Shown here in pieces: positions 6,924 through 8,496 of a stretch of DNA of 8,496 nucleotides. The stretch is from DATFAS01 sp035254305. GTDB taxonomy: Bacteria > Bacillota > Bacilli > Aneurinibacillales > RAOX-1. The notes below the pieces were generated by a model. The model was given only the letters and a program-made list of their open reading frames with translations. It was not told where the DNA came from and did no database searches. Numbering within the stretch: position 1 is the first letter of the stretch; each line of letters begins with the position of its first letter. The stretch is taken from assembly GCA_035254305.1 (NCBI GenBank), contig DATFAS010000118.1:1-8496 (forward strand), written 5' to 3'. The translations under genes were made by a program, and so were the position numbers.

Positions 6924-6957
6924 ATTAAAAGTTTTTTGCTATATCTTTTTAATTTGT
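6920..6957. repeat. Inverted repeat linking the cls and perR promoters
   Basis: ACAAATTAAAA (6920-6930) and TTTTAATTTGT (6947-6957) are perfect 11-bp arms with a 16-nt spacer. Each arm ends in the first bases of one -35 element: TTGTCC of cls on the minus strand and TTGTAA of perR on the plus strand. The two divergent promoters thus share the same upstream sequence in mirror image. Confidence 0.7.
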
Positions 6958-6968
6958 AATTATTACAT
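6954..6968. promoter_or_regulatory. Per-box-like operator upstream of perR
   Basis: TTGTAATTATTACAT matches 12 of 15 positions of the Bacillus Per box TTATAATNATTATAA and contains a perfect 6-1-6 palindrome, TGTAAT-T-ATTACA. It overlaps the proposed perR -35, as expected for autorepression, which is known for perR in Bacillus. Binding here is inferred. Confidence 0.7.
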
Positions 6969-6982
6969 CTACACTATATACT
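6954..6982 (+). promoter_or_regulatory. SigA promoter of perR
   Basis: TTGTAA (6954-6959) and TATACT (6977-6982) are 17 nt apart, matching 4/6 and 5/6 of the consensus. A start near 6989 gives a leader of about 60 nt. The -35 lies inside the Per-box-like palindrome. Confidence 0.65.
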
Positions 6983-7047
6983 AAAGCTAAGTCATTTCTT
7001 TCGGCTAACAATCAGTTTATGTTTGATTATATATCGGGGGTTTATTC

Positions 7048-7476
7048 ATGAAAGAACACTTGATCGATGTAGTCATCGATAAGATTAAACAACAGGGTGG
7101 TCGTGTAACCATTCAACGACTTGCCATTATCAATGTATTACTTCGCCTTGATCATCCTACTGCTGAAGAGATTTACCAGTTCATGAAGAAGGAGTTTCCT
7201 ACTCTTTCTTTTACCACGGTTTATAATACATTGCATTCTCTTCATGAAATGGGTATCCTTCGTGAATATAGGTTTGGGGAAGCCTCTAGATTTGAAATGG
7301 TTGATCAAACCCACCATCATTTTCTCTGCTTACACTGTAGTAAAATGGAGGATATTGAGGAAGAGGATATTGAACTTATTCCATCTGATCAGCTTTCCTC
7401 CCGTTTTCAGTTGAAATCGACAGAAATAGTCCTCAAGGGTGTTTGTGAAGCCTGTCAGGATAATAAGGAAACCTAG
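7048..7476 (+). CDS. perR: PerR-type Fur family peroxide-responsive repressor
   Basis: The 142-residue protein represses oxidative-stress genes when loaded with Fe or Mn and is inactivated by metal-catalysed oxidation. The winged-helix region includes GGRVTIQRLAIINVLL (17-32) and the recognition-helix region SFTTVYNTLHSLHEMG (54-69). A structural zinc site is complete: C94-x2-C97 and C133-x2-C136. Aligned by eye to B. subtilis PerR, the regulatory site is H36, E83, H89, H91 and D102, equivalent to H37, D85, H91, H93 and D104. D102 is kept; an Asp here is known to distinguish peroxide-sensing PerR from Fur, which has Glu. The residue equivalent to D85 is Glu, as in Fur. GGGGG (7036-7040) lies 7 nt before the ATG. 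The Per-box-like site over its promoter supports the PerR call. Fur or Zur are the alternatives. Confidence 0.85.
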   Translation: MKEHLIDVVIDKIKQQGGRVTIQRLAIINVLLRLDHPTAEEIYQFMKKEFPTLSFTTVYNTLHSLHEMGILREYRFGEASRFEMVDQTHHHFLCLHCSKMEDIEEEDIELIPSDQLSSRFQLKSTEIVLKGVCEACQDNKET

Positions 7477-7495
7477 GTCTTAGACCTAGGTTTTT
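7469..7495 (+). terminator. Rho-independent terminator overlapping the perR stop codon
   Basis: AAACCTAGGT (7469-7478) pairs perfectly with ACCTAGGTTT (7484-7493) around the 5-nt loop CTTAG, followed by more T. The TAG stop (7474-7476) lies within the left arm. The inverted sequence is also A-rich on its other side, so weak bidirectional action on the convergent C39 transcript is possible. Confidence 0.8.
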
Positions 7496-7566
7496 AAGTT
7501 CCAAAAAGATTCTAAAGCAAAGTATAGGACGATTCCCATTATAACAACCAGAAAGAAGGTTTAACC

Positions 7567-7644
7567 ATGTACCATCGTTTATATATCGAATGCCTCTACC
7601 ATTTTAACATTGAACAAGATTATTACGAAATCTTATTCACTTAA
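7567..7644 (+). pseudogene. 25-codon ORF resembling the N-terminus of a DUF309 protein; possible gene remnant
   Basis: The ORF has an ATG and an RBS-like AAGAAGG (7553-7559) 7 nt upstream. It reads MYHRLYIECLYHF, then NIEQDYYE, then ILFT and stop. From memory, DUF309 (YpuF-like) proteins begin with a similar tyrosine-rich helix ending in DYFECHEVLEE. Here the match stops at DYYE, and the conserved CHE that follows is missing in all three plus frames. This looks like the first 21 codons of such a gene cut by a deletion or rearrangement near 7629. The last 12 nt overlap the 3' end of the C39 gene on the other strand. A TATAAC at 7540-7545 could be a -10, but no -35 fits. It could instead be a true small peptide or chance. 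The DUF309 assignment rests on recalled family sequence and is tentative. Confidence 0.35.
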
Positions 7645-8418
7645 TGCAAGCATCGCCTTTTTCCCAGCAAAGGTTATCGCTTGATTCCCCAATTGATTCC
7701 AACTACTTATAAACATTGATTTTAATGCTTTTTCGTTTTTGTTTCCTGTTAAAGGGTCATTAAGATAGACATACTTAGTATCATAGCCTACTATGAGGAC
7801 AACATGTTCTTTAAAGGTAACTTTAATTGTCTGATTTCCCTTCTTCCATGTTACCCAATCATCGGTTGGCTGAAAATTTGTTGTTGTCCACGCAATAACC
7901 GGACTTCCTTGATCAATCATCCATTCTACTGCTGAAAAATCCTTACCAGTCAAATTCATTGCCCGATCTGGTAGATATTTGCCTAGTAATTGATAGATAG
8001 GTCCACTATTGACCCCATAGCCTCTAGCATCTCCTGTAATATCACCTACAAACCCACTATTTGGATCGCCCCATTCAGTAATATCCGTCATTGAGTTCCC
8101 TTTGAATTCAGTTGAATCCTTTGGTAATTGATAGGCTAATTGAACCTTGTCTTTCGGAGTTCCCGCAGCTGTTAATAGCATCGAAAGACTAGTCACTTCG
8201 CAGCCATTATAAAGCTCAGGTAATTGTCTAATGACAGGTATATCAAGGGATGCTTTCTTCGAACGACCTGAGACCAGGTGATCCCAATCAACTTGTTCAA
8301 CTAATTGACTTGCTATTGAATCATCCGCACTAGCTAATTGACCTACAGGGCTAAAGGTAGTTTGATGAAACAAAAAAAAGGAAACGATAGTTAAAATTAC
8401 AGTCTCTTTTATTTTCAT
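7633..8418 (-). CDS. Secreted C39-like cysteine peptidase-fold protein (YvpB-like)
   Basis: The 261-residue product has a signal peptide with hydrophobic core VILTIVSFFLFH and likely cleavage after ASA at about residue 31. The mature part fits the Peptidase_C39_2 family. It has the motif LDIPVIRQLPELYNGCEVTS with probable nucleophile C73, then HVVLIVGYD with H205, and YLNDPLTG with D221 as the third catalytic residue. Such stand-alone, exported C39-like proteins, for example B. subtilis YvpB, are common in Bacilli, but substrates are unknown. Unlike bacteriocin transporters there is no fused ABC module, and no bacteriocin genes adjoin. The ATG at 8418 is chosen because TTGGGGA (8428-8434) lies 9 nt upstream. 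An in-frame GTG at 8439 would add seven residues and place that site in the coding region. Upstream to 8496 no clear promoter is seen. Confidence 0.85.
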   Translation of the reverse strand: MKIKETVILTIVSFFLFHQTTFSPVGQLASADDSIASQLVEQVDWDHLVSGRSKKASLDIPVIRQLPELYNGCEVTSLSMLLTAAGTPKDKVQLAYQLPKDSTEFKGNSMTDITEWGDPNSGFVGDITGDARGYGVNSGPIYQLLGKYLPDRAMNLTGKDFSAVEWMIDQGSPVIAWTTTNFQPTDDWVTWKKGNQTIKVTFKEHVVLIVGYDTKYVYLNDPLTGNKNEKALKSMFISSWNQLGNQAITFAGKKAMLALSE

Positions 8419-8496
8419 AGACTTTAGTCCCCAATTCACGTTTTCTTACGTTAAATACTCATTCGACAAAAAACAACAAATATCCTCCAAAAGTCC

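Noticed and set aside
7633..8418. Bacteriocin maturation or immunity system
   Set aside because: The C39-fold protein is secreted and stand-alone, with no ABC transporter domain and no double-glycine precursor peptide seen nearby.
8484..8488. GGAGG on the minus strand near the window end
   Set aside because: The only start within reach (TTG) gives a six-codon ORF, so it is not supported as a gene start.

Overview
The window comes from a Gram-positive, spore-forming Bacillota, most likely Bacillales. The evidence is an α/β-type small acid-soluble spore protein, SLH (S-layer) anchoring modules, a lipoprotein solute-binding protein, a PerR-type Fur regulator with a Per-box-like operator, purine-rich Shine-Dalgarno sites and moderate-to-low GC. 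A genus cannot be fixed from the sequence alone; an S-layer-bearing relative of Brevibacillus or Paenibacillus would fit.

Layout, left to right. Positions 1-273 (minus) hold the N-terminal part of an unrecognised single-pass membrane protein. Divergent from it is a secreted GH18 glycosidase with three C-terminal SLH domains (444-1964). Next on the plus strand come an unrecognised 100-residue protein (2072-2374) and the spore protein (2475-2693). A convergent PuuD/YvdE-like class I amidotransferase-fold hydrolase (2724-3437, minus) follows. Divergent from that is an orphan OppA/DppE-type peptide-binding lipoprotein with a TTG start (3579-5207). It converges on cardiolipin synthase (5276-6856, minus). 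A divergent promoter region separates cls from perR (7048-7476). Last are a 25-codon ORF that may be a broken DUF309 gene (7567-7644) and a secreted C39-type cysteine peptidase-fold protein (7633-8418, minus).

The genes look like housekeeping and envelope or spore-related genes, mostly monocistronic, in alternating orientation. Three hairpins sit at or overlap the ends of genes and appear to serve convergent pairs. I see no operon-scale pathway, mobile element, CRISPR array, RNA gene or coherent novel system. The best second looks are the mirrored cls/perR promoter region with its Per-box-like site, an Asp-to-Glu change in PerR's metal site, the possible DUF309 remnant, palindromes in two divergent intergenic regions, and two unrecognised small genes.

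Several starts given here are shorter than the longest ORF, because a good ribosome binding site lies at an internal start: 2072, 2475, 3579, 6856 and 8418.
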